Below are positions 1 through 62,521 of a DNA stretch of 64,000 nucleotides, piece by piece (position 1 is the first letter of the stretch; the number at the start of each line of letters is the position of its first letter). Below the pieces are notes generated by a model. It saw only the letters and a list, made by a program, of their open reading frames with translations, was not told the origin of the DNA and searched no databases. This DNA comes from Corythucha ciliata (taxonomy: Eukaryota; Arthropoda; Insecta; Hemiptera; Tingidae), in assembly GCA_038030265.1 (NCBI GenBank), contig CM075937.1, forward strand, positions 31,724,198 through 31,788,197. The letters are read 5' to 3'. Both the position numbers and the translations under genes were made by a program.

Positions 1-50567
<50,567 letters not shown>

Positions 50568-51629
50568 ATGAAATGAGCGTTACGAACAAGATTTTTTTCT
50601 TGCTAAAAAAATCAGAAGTTATTCAATTTTTAAGTTTTCCTTGAGCGGGGCTAAATGCTGTTCCCACGACTGGAAGTTCAGAGTCGTTAAAGTAGGCAGT
50701 TGGGAATGTCTCCGGGTCCGGTTTGTTCGGATCAAACTCTCTCTGCACCTACAAAAAAAAAAAAAACAAAACAAAAAAAAAAAAAAAAAAAACAGCTTCA
50801 GTTCACCAGCAAAAAAGCCGTGAGTGCGTGATGACGCCGAATGCCAAACAAAACAACGGAAAGGACTGTGTATTCTGTCCTTCAAAATATTAGGCGTCGA
50901 GCTCTGGCTTTTTTGTCATTTTATTTTGTTCGATTTTTTACTAAGTGCTACGGAAGATCTTTCTATAAAAGCACGAATATTTCAACTCTCTTGAGAAGCC
51001 TCAGAGAGTCGACCAAGATTTTATTGTTTCCGAAATTCGGCGGTGTCCATCTCACTTCATTATTCGTCGGTAAATAATATCCTCCACCTCATATTATTTG
51101 ATTTGTTCAAATAAAAATAAAAATACTGTGGATTTTTTTAAATTGTTAATTTTCAGCCAAAAGAAGAGCGTTTCAGGTATTTGTCATGTTTAAAAATAAA
51201 ATATACTGACCCGAAAAGCCTTATTAACTCGCAGTACAATTTTGTAGATAATGTCGCTGGAAAATTAGAATAAGATCATTCTAGCTCCAAACGTTAGTCG
51301 AAGAAAAAGAGGAGATTTCGGCGTTCGGTACAATGGTGGACCAAGAGCATTTGGCACCCGGGTAGACCACCAAGTGTCACCCCGTCCCCCTTCCCCTATC
51401 ACAATCGTTTGCGGCGGCAAGAACCTTTTCAATTTGAATAGTGATGGAGAAAGCACTATTTTGGCCCAAAAACTTATAGATGAGGCCTTGAGTCACAGGA
51501 ATAAGGCTTAGGCCTATGTGGTCCTCGATTGGTAGATCTGAAGTCAAGAAAATTGACCAAAAGCAACCGGTTTGCTCAGGGGAGGGTGCTTCAATTATGT
51601 GCTTCATTCTTCTTAAAATTGCTTGACAG
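50568..51629 (+). other. SMG1 3' flank; first AATAAA at 51110
   Basis: After the stop codon the sequence is AT-rich, with an A-rich tract at 50751-50792. The first canonical AATAAA on the plus strand that I see is 51110-51115, about 540 nt after the stop, and further AATAAA words follow near 51193. The transcript end is inferred from these words alone. Confidence 0.4.
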
Positions 51630-52520
51630 CCATTCAGAGCCGAAAAGTAGCTAAACTATAGCTGAGTCCCCCCTTAAAAACGACTAAACTGACTATTTGC
51701 GCCCTAAAAATAGCCAAACTGTCAATTCCCGCTTTAAAAATAGCCAGACTGATGTGACTGACTCTGCGCGCCAAAAATGGCTAAACTGACTCAACTGATG
51801 GTTCGCGCTCCGAAAAAAAAAAAACCTAGAAAGATCATTCTTACACTCAAAATGTGACCAATGGTGAATTCACTCGCGGCTTGACTTGTCGGATACCCCA
51901 CGTTTGGGGGGGATTCGCACCCCAAAAACGGCTAAGCTGACTGATATTTGCGCCCTATGAAAAAAGAAATGGCAAAACAGGCTATTCGAGCTTCTAAGGC
52001 CTTGCCATACGAAACACGGACTGGTCCGCTCGCCAAAAATCCACGACAACGAGGATGAGGTATACCCCGCTACCATAGTTTTCCCCGCGTGCGGCAGTTC
52101 ACTTTCGGTGTGGCGATGCCTTTAAAATTGCTAAACTGACTTTCGTCGCTCAAAATGGCCAAAATTTGTATCCCCAAGTCCTAAAATTATCAGTATAGTG
52201 ACTACACGCGCCCTAAAAATAGTTAAACTGATGATTCGCGCCTTTAAAATTCGTATACAGATGATTCCTAGGATCAGGGCAGCGCTGTCCTGAAAATTGA
52301 AATAGCAAATAGCAACCTAGCGATGGCTATAACTGACGATTCCCGCTCTATAAAGAGCCAAAATGGCTATTCACGCCCCAAAAATAGCAAACTGCCAACT
52401 GACGCTCAAAAAATTGTCAAATTGTCCGTTATTCTCGCGCTGCAGATGGTGTAAGGAACTTCAAACTGGCTATTCGAGCCCTAAAAATCAATAAACCATA
52501 AATCAATAAAATTCGTGCCT
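51630..52520. repeat. Degenerate array, CTAAAAATAGCCAAACTGAC type
   Basis: Irregular units around CCCTAAAAATAGCCAAACTG with GATTCGCGCC or TATTCGCGCC between them, spaced about 30-40 nt, fill this stretch. The family is seen only here in the window. There is no ORF. Confidence 0.65.
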
Positions 52521-53160
52521 CCACCGAACAGGGCCCTTTCCGCCTTACATGAAATCGAAATTAGCGAATTCCTCCCTCGATCATTCATGCAATACTTTGC
52601 GGTAATAGGCTCGCCTCGCGCTCCAAAAGGGCTACACGGAACGTTTCCAAGTTTCACTCTTTAAGGTTGAAATGCCTGGCTGATAAAGTTTCGTGGTCAT
52701 ATCCCCAGGTCTAGAGCTGAAAATTCATTTTTTTAAAATCAATTAACAGTTTTACGGCTATATAGGTAGTTTCTTGCTTCTGGTGGTAATGGGGTGGAGA
52801 CCACGGTACTCGGACCCATCGAGCGCAGCCCTGAAGGAGGCTCAAGGGACCTGCGAGCCCTCCCTATAGATCGGCATGGGCGGAGATAGAGGGGGGCTTT
52901 GGTCCCGTAGCCCCCCCCCCCAGGCTGTCCTTCCTGAAGCTCCTCCCTCAGACTTTTAACCTCCACAGTGATAGGGTACGTACACGCGGTGAGAATTTCC
53001 CGTTCAGACCAACCTCTACCGGCCAGCACCCAGACTTGACATCAGTTGAGGAGGACTTCGCAACTTCAACTGACGTGTGGCAGTGTGGCGACTTCAAGGT
53101 GACATAAACTGAAGGCAAAGCCAGGTCCAGACGCTCCGGCCGGATGGTGAGGTTTGGCTG
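52521..53160. other. GC-rich island in intergenic DNA
   Basis: Positions 52740-53040 are clearly richer in GC than their surroundings and include a C13 run at 52909-52921. A 96-codon minus-strand frame (52739-53029) crosses it without recognisable features. It resembles the island at 33744-33945 in composition, but no shared sequence or flanking duplication was found. Confidence 0.4.
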
Positions 53161-53345
53161 GGAAATCGTCAGTTATGGTGTGAAATTGTCAGTTTTGAAG
53201 TAAAAATTCCCAGTTTGGGAGTAAAATCATCATTTCTGTGGTAAAATTTTAAGTTTTGAAGTGAAACCGACTATTTTCATTACTACGAAACTGGCGATTT
53301 TATACCCTAAAATTGAAGTTTTAACTAATAGTGTTCACCTCTTGA
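53160..53345. repeat. Short degenerate array, GTCAGTTTTGAAGTGAAATT type
   Basis: About six irregular units built on TCAGTTTTGGAGTAAAAT-like text. The next 600 bp (53346-53960) contain no recognised gene; a short inverted repeat CACCCGTCT / AGACGGGTG lies at 53378-53408. Confidence 0.5.
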
Positions 53346-53969
53346 CTATAATTTTGCAACGAGGCAATTCATTTCCACCCGTCTTCTCCGATTCAGAGAG
53401 ACGGGTGGAAATTAAATGCCCGAGAGCAGAATGGGGAACTTGCACATTTTTCAAAAGTTGGTGTTTCTTAAAGAGGGCTCTTCCACAAGCCTATTGCTCA
53501 CATTAAACTTCGAAATCAATCAAGGATGCTTTTTAAGCGAATTTTTAAAAATTTTGAGTGGGGGTTCGATTACGTCAAAACTTGTTCATTGAAATTATTG
53601 ATACGGTGAAGAGGGGGTTAGACGCGTTTACGCAACCTATCAAAATGCTTCATTTTTCAAGAGAATATAGTCCGGGAGCCGGTTTCAAGCTAGCTGCCCA
53701 AAGGTGTGTTCACACTGTTGAGCAGCTGTCCCACGGAAAATGTCTGGCAATCTCAGAAGTGTCCTCTCCTAGACCATAAAAAACGTCCTGCGCAGGTACC
53801 ATAATCGATCAAATGACCCGAATTTTTCATACAGTACGGTGGGCTCTCGGACTAATAAAAATTTTGTTTGGTTGCATAATCTCCACAGAACACATACATA
53901 GAGCTTGCGAACGGGTCTTTATTATTTCACAGCACAACTTTCTGACACAGATGTTTGCGGTAACACACG

Positions 53970-54838
53970 TGCTGGTAGATGGTGCTGGTAGATGGTGCTG
54001 GTAGATGGTGCTGGTAGATGGTGCTGGTAGATGGTGCTGGTAGATGGTGCTGGTAGATGGTGCTGGTAGATGGTGCTGGTAGATGGTGCTGGTAGATGGT
54101 GCTGGTAGATGGTGCTGGTAGATGGTGCTGGAAGATAGTGCTGGAAGATGGTGCTGGTAAATGGTGCTGGTAGATATTGCTGGTAGATGGTGCTGGTAGA
54201 TGGTGCTGGTAGATGGTGCTGGTAGATGGTGCTGGTAGATGGTGCTGGTAGATGGTGCTGGTAGATGGTGCTGGTAGATGGTGCTGGAAGATAGTGCTGG
54301 AAGATAGTGCTGGAAGATGGTGCTGGTAGATGGTGCTGGTAAATGGTGCTGGTAGATATTGCTGGTAGATGGTGCTGGTAGATGGTGCTGGTAGATGGTG
54401 CTGGTAAATGGTGCTTGAAGATGGTGCTGGAAGATGGTGCTGGTAGATGGTGCTGGTAGATGGTGCTGGTAGATGGTGCTGGATAATGGTGAAGGACGAT
54501 GGTGCTGGAAGATGTTGCTGCTAGATGTTGCTGGAAGATGTTGCTGGTAGATGGTGCTGGTGGATGGTGCTGGAAGAAGGTGCTGGTAGATGGTGCGAGA
54601 AGGTGGTGCTTGAAGATGGTGCTGGTAGATGGTGCTGGTAGATGGTGCTGGTAGATGGTGCTGATAGATGGTGCTGGTAGATGGTGCTGGTAGATGGTCC
54701 TGGTAGATGGTGCTGGTAGATGGCACTGGTAGATGGTGCTGGTAGATGGGGCTGGTTGGTGATGCTGGTAGGTGGTGGCTGGTAGATGGTGCTGGTAGAT
54801 GGGGCTGGTAGATGGTGCTTGTAGATGGTGCTGGTGGT
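53970..54838. repeat. 13-bp minisatellite, about 67 copies
   Basis: The unit is TGCTGGTAGATGG, repeated nearly perfectly, with higher-order variation where GGTAGATGG becomes GGAAGATAG or GGTAAATGG at intervals. Because 13 is not a multiple of three, every frame reads through, giving two long minus-strand frames of a 13-residue peptide repeat (STIYQHHLPAPST). They are artefacts of the unit length and base content and have no gene context. Confidence 0.95.
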
Positions 54839-54839
54839 G

Positions 54840-55092
54840 TTGCTTTTCTAAATAAGTTGTCGAAAGAGCCTGTATTTCCAAGGTAAAAGTTTATGTGAGT
54901 TTTACCGTCATTTCAGGGGTGAAATATAAAAAAAGAGTATCGTACGCGCGAGCAGAATTTCCTGGAGGATTGAATGATATCTTGAAATGCAGGACTGGTG
55001 CAGAAATACGGCGATAATTTATAAGGCAGAGTAGGCGAAGTAAGGTCGGAAGGCGGTCGAGGAATCACATGTACAACTCCCCCTTAAAGAAT
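54840..55092 (-). mobile_element. Half of a GGGGGAGTTG fold-back element abutting the minisatellite
   Basis: 54842-55083 matches, in reverse, the middle and one arm of the element at 56779-57177 (AATAAGTTGTCGAAAGAG, then GAATTTCCTGGAGGATTGAA, then CAACTCCCCC followed by TTAA at 55084-55087). The other arm is missing, and the minisatellite begins where the element's centre should continue. Confidence 0.65.
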
Positions 55093-55149
55093 ATCTGGAA
55101 ATTTAGCCGGAAACTTTTATCTTCGAAGTAACCAAAAGTACAAAACACT

Positions 55150-55880
55150 GTACTGTTAATGTCCTTCTGAGAAGTTGCTAATTCGCGACTAAAACTGCAA
55201 AAATTGCAAAATCGCGGCTAAAAATAGAAAAAACGGTAATTCGCTGCTAAAAATTGAGAAAAGGTAAAAATTATTTGGTAGGTATTGACTTTTAAGCCTT
55301 TTTAAAATTTAATGGTTAAAGCTCAGAAAAATAAGAAGAAGTAGCATATGAAAAAAGAAGTCTCATCCCTAAAATTAAGGCAAAGCTAAAGGTCTAAAAT
55401 TAATAAAAAGCACTAATTCATGGATAAAGAGAAAAAAACTATTAAGTTACGGATTGCGTCTAAAATTGAAAACGTAAAGTAGAAAAAGAGCTCTCATCAT
55501 GCATAAAATTGAGAAAAGGCTCTAATTCACGGCAAAAGTTGTGAAAAATGGTAATTCCCGGCTAAAGCTGAGAAAAACACGCTACTTTTCGGCATTAATT
55601 TGAGTAAATGCGCTCATTTGCTGCTAAATTAAGAAAAAGTGTGAATTTTTGCTGGAATTTAAAAAAAACTCCGTAATTCATGGCTAAATGTGAAAAAAAC
55701 CTGCCAATAATTCGTTAATGAATAATAAAATTGAGAAAAAACGATAATTTGCAACTAGAACTAGTCGCAGTTTATGGGAAAAAAGTTGCTAATTCGCGAC
55801 TAAAAATTAGAAAAACGTAAATTCGCGGCTAGAACTGTGAACTGCAAATTCGTGGTTTAAATGGAGAAAACGCGCTAAAG
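55150..55880. repeat. Degenerate array, GCTAATTCGCGGCTAAAATTGAG type
   Basis: Units of roughly 30-35 nt on the theme AATTCGCGGCTAAAA and TTGAGAAAAAGCGCT, many times diverged, inverted relative to the arrays at 27080 and 48000. There is no ORF. Confidence 0.6.
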
Positions 55881-55977
55881 CCGCCTTCACGTGTGGGGGC
55901 TTAGCTGTGTCCAATGAAATATAATGAATCCCTGCGCGCGTTGCTCTTTGATTGGCCACAGCTCAAATTTCCCTTGA

Positions 55978-56379
55978 GGGGATGTTGCACAGATGATTCC
56001 TTGACCCCCCTCCAATCACCCCTTCATCTGCTACTCGGCACACTTTTTCTCGCCTTATTTCTGCACCAATTCTGGATTTTAAGGTCTCGTTTCAATCTCC
56101 AGGAAGTTCCGCATATGCAGACGCATTCCTTTTTCTCAAAGAAGTCGATTGAAGAGCCTGAAATTTGACTCATGGCAAAAGCTCAAGACAGGTTTAAAGT
56201 TACTTCATGGACGAAATTTAAAAAAATGAAACGTCTGCATTATGCGGAACGTTCTGGAGATTGAAACGAGTCCATAAAATCCAGAATTGGTGCAGAAATA
56301 ACGAGAGAAAACGTGTGCCGAGTACCCGTCCAATACGAGGGGTATTAGAGGGGTCGAGGAATCGTTTTTGTGCAATTAC
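55978..56379. mobile_element. 400-bp fold-back element
   Basis: Left arm about 55978-56118 (GATGTTGCACAGATGATTCC onwards) and right arm about 56232-56379 are inverted copies sharing CACCAATTCTGGATTTTAAG and its complement. A spacer of about 110 bp separates them. Same family as 56779-57177. Confidence 0.7.
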
Positions 56380-56774
56380 ACCAGTAGCGCAGAGTTAGGG
56401 GGGGGGGCGAGATGGGCCATCGCCCTCCCGATATTCCTAATGGGCTGGCAAAGGTACATTTTTGCCCCCCCCCCATACCTTCAACTGATTTTCAACAATT
56501 TCTTCCATAAAACAAATGGTGACCGCCGGCTAAAAATGAGCGTTTTCGACCATTTGCAAAATGCTTCGATTTGAACTGTACGCTGGTTATAAAGTCCCTC
56601 CGACCACGCTGAATTGAGAACTGCAGACGGTCAGCCCCCTCATAGTGACCAAAACTGTCTGTTTCGTGTTGTCCTTGGTTCTGGCATTATTTCTCCGCTT
56701 CACCGTGGGCTAGCGAGGTCCGCCTGTGTCAATGCTGAAATGACAAATGCCCCCCGGTTACGGTGATGACGTCC
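56380..56774. other. Spacer between two fold-back elements
   Basis: No gene is recognised. Poly-G (56399-56407) and poly-C (56465-56473) runs are present, and phrases such as CATTTGCAAAATGCTTCG are not seen elsewhere. Confidence 0.35.
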
Positions 56775-56778
56775 TTAA

Positions 56779-57177
56779 GGGGGAGTTGCACATGTGTTTC
56801 CTCGACCCCCCCCCTCCAATCATACCTCGCCTACTCCGCGTTACGGAAATTAACGCCGTATTTCTGCACCAATCGTGGACTTCAAGGGCTCATTTAAATC
56901 TTCAGGAAATTCCGCACAAGCGTATACGATCTTCCTTTTTCATATTTCATCCCTAAAATAACTGTAAAACGCACCCAAACTTTTACCTTGAAAATTCACA
57001 CTCTTTCGACGACTTATTTAGGAAAACAAGATCGTACGCTTGTGCGGAATTTCCTGAAGATTTAAATGAGCTCTTGAAGTCCACGATTGGTGCAGAAATA
57101 CGGCGGTAATTTCCGTAACGCGGAGTAGGCGAGGTAAGATTGGAGGGGGGTCGAGGAAACACATGTACAACTCCCCC
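56779..57177. mobile_element. 400-bp fold-back element flanked by TTAA
   Basis: The ends GGGGGAGTTGCACATGTG and CACATGTACAACTCCCCC are inverted and each is flanked by TTAA (56775-56778 and 57178-57181). Arms of about 150 bp pair with few mismatches (for example CGGAATTTCCTGAAGATTTA against 56900-56920). TTAA flanks recall piggyBac-type insertion, but the ends are not a piggyBac match I can confirm. There is no ORF. Confidence 0.75.
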
Positions 57178-57181
57178 TTAA

Positions 57182-58250
57182 GGGGATGTCAGCCGCCCTC
57201 AAAGTGGCTAGAAATGAGCGTTTTCAACCCCTCTTCACGACCTATCTTGATCTGGGCCCAGCTAATTTTGCCCATCGCCCCCCTCCCCAACGAAAACCTA
57301 AACTCTACGCCTCTGGGCAACCCCCCCTTTAAGATATGGACAAATGTAAAAAAACTGATATTCGCTGGGAAAATTGAGAAGATGCGCTCTAATGCTCGGC
57401 TGTTCTAACACTCTGGCGGTTTCTGGAGGCAATTTCGGCTAATGAGAAGAAGATCTAGGTAATTCATGAATGTAAGGGAACAAAATTACCAATTCACAGC
57501 TGAAATCGAGAAAAACGGGATTTCATGGCTAAAATTGTTGAAAAGCACCGTTACGAGGTTCCTGGAGCCATATCAAGGCATTCGGCTAATGTTGAGAAAA
57601 AAAAAACGAGAAATTCGTGTCTTTAAAGTAAAAAAACAAAGAAAAACTACTAATTAGCGGCTATAACTACGAAAATGCTTGACTCACGTCTAAAATAGAG
57701 AAAAGGTCATTATTTAACGCTACATAAAAATATACACTTTGTTTGTTCGGAGGCCCCCCATAGGTGTAGGCCGCGTAGGTGACCCAACCACGTGAAATTT
57801 GTTTTTTTTAATAGGCCAATTCCGTAAAATTTAATTTTGGAAGACACGGACCATCCAAATTGGCTTTTTCAGTGGACCGAACCCGCCAAATTGTTTTTTA
57901 TTGTTCTAGGGGGTGAGGAGATCGCACGAATGTGGTTTTTTTAATGATTTTGAAATTGCAAAATTTTGTTTTTGAAAAGCACCAGACCCGTGAAATTCCT
58001 CTTTCAAATGAAACAGCACTCGGGAAGTTTGTATTTTCAAAGCCGCTGAAATCCATGAAGTGGGCAACACCTTGAAATGGGTTTCTGACATGCCAGTCCT
58101 TGAAAATAAGTTATTGAAAGAGCCAAGCCAACTGCTGTTTTTGAAGGAGCAAATTTGGTTCTTGCATTATTAGCTAAACCCCCGAATTTGGGTTCTATCA
58201 TGTGTCAAATTCACGAAATTTGGATTTCTTAAGTGCTTTTTGAAGGATCT
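57182..58250. repeat. Degenerate CGCG-type arrays
   Basis: Positions 57330-57720 carry AATTCGCGGCTAAAATTGAG-like units and 57780-58250 carry ACCCGTGAAATTGGTTTTTG-like units, two of the families seen in the SMG1 introns. The remainder shows nothing recognised. Confidence 0.5.
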
Positions 58251-58852
58251 GAAACCATGAAATTGCTGTCATTATTCTTGAAGTGTGTGTGGTTAGGTGG
58301 GGGTGTTGCCCCTTTACGGAAAGTCCTTCGTAACGACCCTGGATTGAAGACGCCGCCATTACGCTGGCGGTCACTGGGTAGGAACCCGCTGAATTCCTCG
58401 ATCGAGCATAAACCATTTCTGAACCAAACCACACCGGGGACTTTGAGAGAATGACCCTAAAATTTGTGGGGTGGATTTGATGGTGTTTCAGTAAAACTCG
58501 CAGTTTAACCGATTTTTGCTTTATGCGACAACATTTATTTAATAAATGTATAATGTACACCGGATTTAATGTGCGTTTTTAGAGCGCATGTAGAAACATC
58601 AAATTTCGTAGTTTCGAAAATCACAAGAAAGAAAGCACTTTTACGATTTTAAGTTTCTCCGCCGAGTTCCATAGACAAAACTTAACCAAGTGACTAGCTG
58701 AAAAATCACTTCACTTCTCATCTTAAAAATGATGCCGACTCACTAATTACATACGTTGTCTTAACAATAGGGTTCTGGTTTTTTAATACTGTTTGATGGT
58801 CGACATTGTCCACACATCCTCGTCAAGCAGACGCGAAAGGGTTTTCCAACTG
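58251..58852 (-). other. NHE8 3' flank with polyadenylation word
   Basis: TTTATT at 58534-58539 is AATAAA on the minus strand, about 314 nt after the NHE8 stop, a plausible transcript end. No gene is recognised between it and the repeat arrays. Confidence 0.45.
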
Positions 58853-61605
58853 TCATCTCCGCTCCTGGTGTTCGTCGTCGCTCTCGTTGGGCGAAATTCT
58901 AATGGCTTGATACCATTGATTCGTCAAGTCCGTCATCTGAGACTTACAGTCTTTAAGTTCCTAATTTTAGCGAGGAAACAAAGTTTTATCAACGTGTAAA
59001 AAAAAAAAGCAGTAAAATTTAAAGGCAGCGAAGGTACTTGTTGAGTGAAGCGGCGAGTAAAGAAAGGAATAAAATACTTCAAGTCCCATTTAGCAAAACC
59101 ACGAATCCTCGACGAAATAAAGTTGACTTCCATGGTTTCCTCCTCTGTGTATTCCGATAAGTGCTCAGAATCAATAGCTTGACCCTTAAAAAAGAAAGAT
59201 AATCGTTAGTAGAACCAGAGAGAAATTCAAGGATCTGAAGGCGTTATATTCCCAGAAGCATTTTTCGGAATTCAGCCCCATTCTGCCATTCTGTTCAGCG
59301 GAATTCTATTTATAGTCTGCAAACGAGATATTTATACCCATCGATCAATTAATCGGTCAATTAACCCATCGTTAGGTTAATGGTACCTAAATTTACAGTA
59401 CAATCACGAACTGCGAGCGAAAAAGAAGAGATTCGTCGGCACTGAAAAGGTACCTTTGGTGGGGGGACGGGGTGTTTAAAATTTGACTTTCAAGCTGATG
59501 CCACTCACCCATTCTCTGGTCTTGGACAGCGAAAGACCCTTGTCCTTCTTTTTCCTTCGGTGACTTACGGGGTGCTTCTTGTTCCCTTGAAGAAACTTTT
59601 CGAAACAAATATATAATATAAGTATGGAATAAGAGACAGAATGACGTGACTCATTCGATTCATACTATGCTCACTTTCAACAGGGGCATTGTTGCACCAC
59701 CAAACAAGAGTGTTGTCACAAGTACAATAATAAGAGTGGTTGTGATGATGACATGACGCGTCTCATCAGAGAACTCCAAGTGAAGGGATAACGCATATGA
59801 AATCGCGCCCCTAAGACCTAAAGGTTCAATATGTTTTTGGTATCAAACAAAAATGAAAATGATGGCATTTTTAATTCAAAGAAGCCATTAACAGATAAAC
59901 ATACCAGAAAACCACATAACAAACATCATTTTCTTTGTTATTTTATGCTCCCGGAATTTATTACATAGTATAGCCAATGGAAAAATGTTGCAAGCGCGAC
60001 CAATGAGACAAAGGATCAAACTCCATACCACTAAAGCCATTTCGACCCTAAAAATGAATAAAATAGTACGAATTGCAAGTGTACAAACCAAATAAAATAT
60101 AAAAAATAAATACAAGCTCTTTCCTCTTTCTTACCTATGCTTAAAACTGAAGATGGCCAGACCCAAATATGCAAAAACGCAGGTTTCAGCAATGAAGGCA
60201 AGAGTCCTCATCGTTTGCTGCATTGTTATTTGAGTGACAGTGGATAAATTGTAGTGAGTATAATGCGACATGACGATTCCACAGAACAAAATAGCCATGA
60301 TGCCTAATATTTACATTGTACTGCATTAGAAAAAAAACTAGAAAAATAGAGCCATTAAATATAAATTTACCCGACAAATGAATGCCTTCGGCTAAGGCGT
60401 ATGGAGCATAAGTGAATACCAACATCATTCCAAACTCAAGCGAAGGGTTTTTCCTCAGATCCACGTGCTTGAGGAGAAGGGCGCTCATTAAGGCGAATAA
60501 AACACCAATACCAGCCGATGCGAAGAACATTAGACAGAATCTTTAAAGAGAAAGAAGCGGAAAGGTTTCAAACGTTGTCCGTGAGAAAATTCTCCCCAAA
60601 ATTACCTGTTCAGTCCAGCCAGAACAGCCTCTCCTGTACTCATGTCCGGGTTGTTGGACTCAAAAACAGCCGTGGTCAGAACGATAGCTATAGCGTCGTT
60701 CAAAATACTTTCACCAAACACCAACATATTTAGAACAGGGTCAATGTCCAAAGCGTGAAAAATTGCAACAGTGGCGACGGGATCAACCGCAGAGATCAAC
60801 GAACCAAACGCGAAACTCTCGACAAAACTCAAACGATACGCGACTTGAGCCAATCCTAACAAGTAGATCCCACCTCCGATGACAAGGGCACTAATAGCCG
60901 TTCCAGCTATGGCGAACACCAGTATCGAACCTATGTTTTGGAAAAAATTACCCTTGTGCAGATTATAGCCTGACTCAAAAATAATAGGCGGAAGGAGAAC
61001 AAGGAAAAACGCGGTTGGCGAAAAAGCTTCCTCCTTTCGCCAGTTGCCCACATTGCTGTCCGACATTAAATTCAAAACAAGACCTATGAGAGCACCGAGG
61101 AAAACGATGACAACGCTTTCTGGTAGATAAGAAAAATTCGTCATTAGCATGAAATGAATGAGAATGATGCCCAGAGCAAGAACGCACAACACGAAGAAAA
61201 TCGCCATCGATGAATTGTGCTCAGCTTCGGCGGAACCTTTCTCTGGGAGAATCGGTTCGTTTGGAGCCGGCGTCGATGACGTCGATGTCGAAGCATTTGT
61301 GACGGGGGAAGATGACGGTGGTAACGCAGATGGCGTCGAAGATGGCGCAGTGTCTCCGGGGGATGGAAGTGGCGGTGGCGGCGATGAAGTAGTGGCACTT
61401 GTGATGGTGGCTTGTGTTGACGATTTGACCGTTTGATTGGTATTTGATGCCGGTGACGGAGCTGGTGGAGGAGATGGAGCGGGCAGTGGTTGGGCGGACG
61501 TTGATTTGACGTCGGCCTTCGGTGGTAGATCAGGTAGTTTCTCGATTTTGACTTCTTCCTTCCCTTTGTCCGATACGAAAGTCAAATTGTACGACTTTTT
61601 CTCAC
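58853..61605 (-). CDS. SLC9A8: Na+/H+ exchanger, NHE8 (SLC9A8) type, 5' exon(s) not found
   Basis: NHE8 exchanges Na+ (or K+) for H+ and sets pH in Golgi and endosomal compartments and some apical membranes. Minus-strand exons: 61605-60606, 60540-60371, 60303-60135, 60047-59905, 59817-59675, 59595-59509, 59184-59038, 58942-58853. They splice in one frame into 648 residues and end at TGA 58855-58853. Signatures are FFLVLLPPIIFESGYNLHKG (inhibitor-binding region), FGSLISAVDPVATVAIFHAL, FGESILNDA (transport N302-D303, counted from the first full codon), LKHVDLRKNPSLEFGM, FGRACNIFPLA-type text (here IGRACNIFPLA), FSGLRGAISYALSLHL and the NHE8-specific tail FTRRFTQQ then LTNQWYQ. The first exon starts with a Ser/Thr/Pro-rich segment of about 130 residues before TM1, longer than in vertebrate NHE8. 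The start codon lies further right and was not located. Confidence 0.95.
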
Positions 61606-62521
61606 CTGAAAAAAAATAAATAAATAAATAAAATAATATTTTTGGCCAAAATTAATAAAATTGTGCTCTAACATGGTCATTGAGTGGCTGGATACAACAA
61701 CAGAAAATATCGATCCATTTTTATTAATGGAAACATCGTTCTAAGATATTATGGCAATCAAGCCCTGCGAAACCGACTTTAAATAGCCCATGTAATGGCA
61801 CTTTCAAGGACCGAATTATTAAAATTTGGATATAAAAAGCCAATCTGGCGGATTTCGATCATTTGCAAATTATTTCGTAGGATCTGATAATTTTAAGAAC
61901 AAAGTTCGCACTTAAGGCTCTCACAAAAAACAATTTACTGGTTTGGCTAATACCAAAAATAACATTTCGAGGGTTTGACTCTCCCAAAAAACATTTTCGT
62001 GGGGTTCACACATCTAGAAATCAAATTTCAAGAATTTTGAGGTCATCTCAACAGCCAAGTTTGGGGTGGTTTTTTTGATTCAAAAAATCAATTTCAGGGG
62101 TTTGTGTTTTAAAACAATAAATTTCCCGGGGTTGGTAATTAAAAAAAGTAAACGCAGTAAGACAACTCCAAATTTTCGCGAGTTTAACTGTTTGAAAAAC
62201 CAAATTCCTTGAGATTGGCTCTTTAAAAACCAAATTTCAAGGATTTGGCTCGTAGAAAAACAAATTGTGTAGATTTGGCTATATCAACAGCCAAATTAAG
62301 GGTTTTTTTTTTTCATTCAAAGACCCTAACTCAAACCAAAACCAAATTTCACAAGTTTGGCTCATTCAATAACCAAATTTCACGGGGTTGATTGTCTCAC
62401 AAACGAACGGGGGGAGGGTGATTTTGGTTCGAAAATCGCTGCAAATTTTACACATGGGTTTATTATTCACGACCTCAAAACCTTTGACAACCAAAACTCA
62501 GGTGTAAAGTGTGTAAAATAG
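61606..62521. repeat. NHE8 upstream intron with a degenerate CGCG-type array
   Basis: Positions 61790-62400 carry irregular AAAACCAAATTTCGAGGATT and GGTTTGGCTCTTTC-like units, the family also seen at 21620 and 57780. A TAAA microsatellite-like stretch (61613-61635) lies beside the NHE8 acceptor. No NHE8 first exon is recognised. Confidence 0.55.

Noticed and set aside
52739..53029. 96-codon minus-strand frame
   Set aside because: It lies in a GC-rich island with a C13 run. There is no start context, splice signal or recognised family.
53827..54881. Two overlapping minus-strand frames of about 300 residues with a His/Pro/Ser-rich 13-residue repeat
   Set aside because: They are translations of the 13-bp minisatellite. 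The unit length makes all frames open, and there is no gene context.
60975..61619. Several frames on both strands rich in His, Gly or Asp
   Set aside because: Shadows of the Ser/Thr/Pro-rich first NHE8 exon.
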